Below are positions 5,980 to 5,986 of a DNA stretch of 5,986 nucleotides, piece by piece (position 1 is the stretch's first letter; every line of letters begins with the position of its first letter). The position numbers and the translations under genes were made by a program. Source of the stretch: EX4484-2 sp964592095 (GTDB lineage: Archaea > Altiarchaeota > Altiarchaeia > IMC4 > QMZM01). Where the stretch lies: positions 1 to 5,986 of the forward strand of contig CAZQER010000063.1 in assembly GCA_964592095.1 (NCBI GenBank), given 5' to 3'. The notes beneath the pieces were generated by a model, which was given only the letters and a program-made list of their open reading frames with translations, did no database searches and had not been told where the DNA came from.

Positions 5980-5986
5980 AAAAGAA
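5966..5986 (+). CDS. Possible start of next gene (priL is a guess), cut by window edge
   Basis: An ATG at 5966, with a second in-frame ATG at 5972, opens a frame reading MHMLTKE to the window end, 23 bases after the priS stop. Genes for PriS and PriL are adjacent in many archaea, so priL is the natural candidate, but seven residues cannot prove it. A competing frame from ATG 5952 (MLTIICT...) is also open. No clear Shine-Dalgarno site is visible. Confidence 0.3.

Noticed and set aside
1..5986. CRISPR array, tRNA, rRNA, insertion sequence or transposase
   Set aside because: I saw no spaced repeats, cloverleaf signatures, rRNA-like segments or transposase motifs; the only repeats are the 7-mer array, the small ATGCTCAC pair and the edge palindrome.

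Overview
The window is most likely a stretch of archaeal chromosome. The decisive evidence is the plus-strand gene at the right end, a complete archaeal/eukaryotic-type DNA primase catalytic subunit (PriS). Its catalytic aspartates, SGxxGYH motif and RLPxSLHG motif are all readable. The DNA is strongly AT-rich, and TATA-like boxes sit at plausible distances upstream of the two divergent transcription units. The sequence alone does not fix the lineage. The soluble NtrB-like kinase and the PAS and V4R domains are equally common in bacteria, so those genes may have been acquired by transfer.

Layout from left to right. Positions 1-498 hold no intact gene. Positions 42-398 contain a plus-strand coding remnant of relatively high GC. 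It reads through two frame changes and resembles the modular tail-fibre or surface-adhesin proteins seen in phages and candidate-phylum genomes. Positions 499-4631 form one compact minus-strand operon of five genes. In transcription order these are a TusA/YedF-family sulfur carrier, a YedE/YeeE-family membrane transporter, a V4R-PAS sensor protein, a soluble histidine kinase, and a single-domain response regulator with a helical tail. The first four are nearly contiguous or overlapping: a 1-base gap with a strong Shine-Dalgarno site, a 10-base overlap, then a 6-base gap. The response regulator follows a 62-base spacer that carries a 7-mer tandem repeat. Positions 4632-4790 are a divergent promoter region. 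Positions 4791-5942 encode PriS on the plus strand, and a possible start of the next gene (priL is a guess) lies at the right edge.

How the genes may work together. YedE is a predicted importer of a sulfur- or selenium-containing solute, and the TusA-like protein is the cytosolic carrier usually paired with it. The three downstream genes look like one signalling chain split over separate proteins. The V4R-PAS protein has sensor domains but no kinase. The kinase has a coiled coil and catalytic core but no sensor domain. The receiver has no DNA-binding domain. The inferred system is cytoplasmic sensing of a sulfur or selenium compound, or of a metabolite made from it, co-expressed with its uptake. 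The individual families are known, but I do not know this five-gene combination as a described system.
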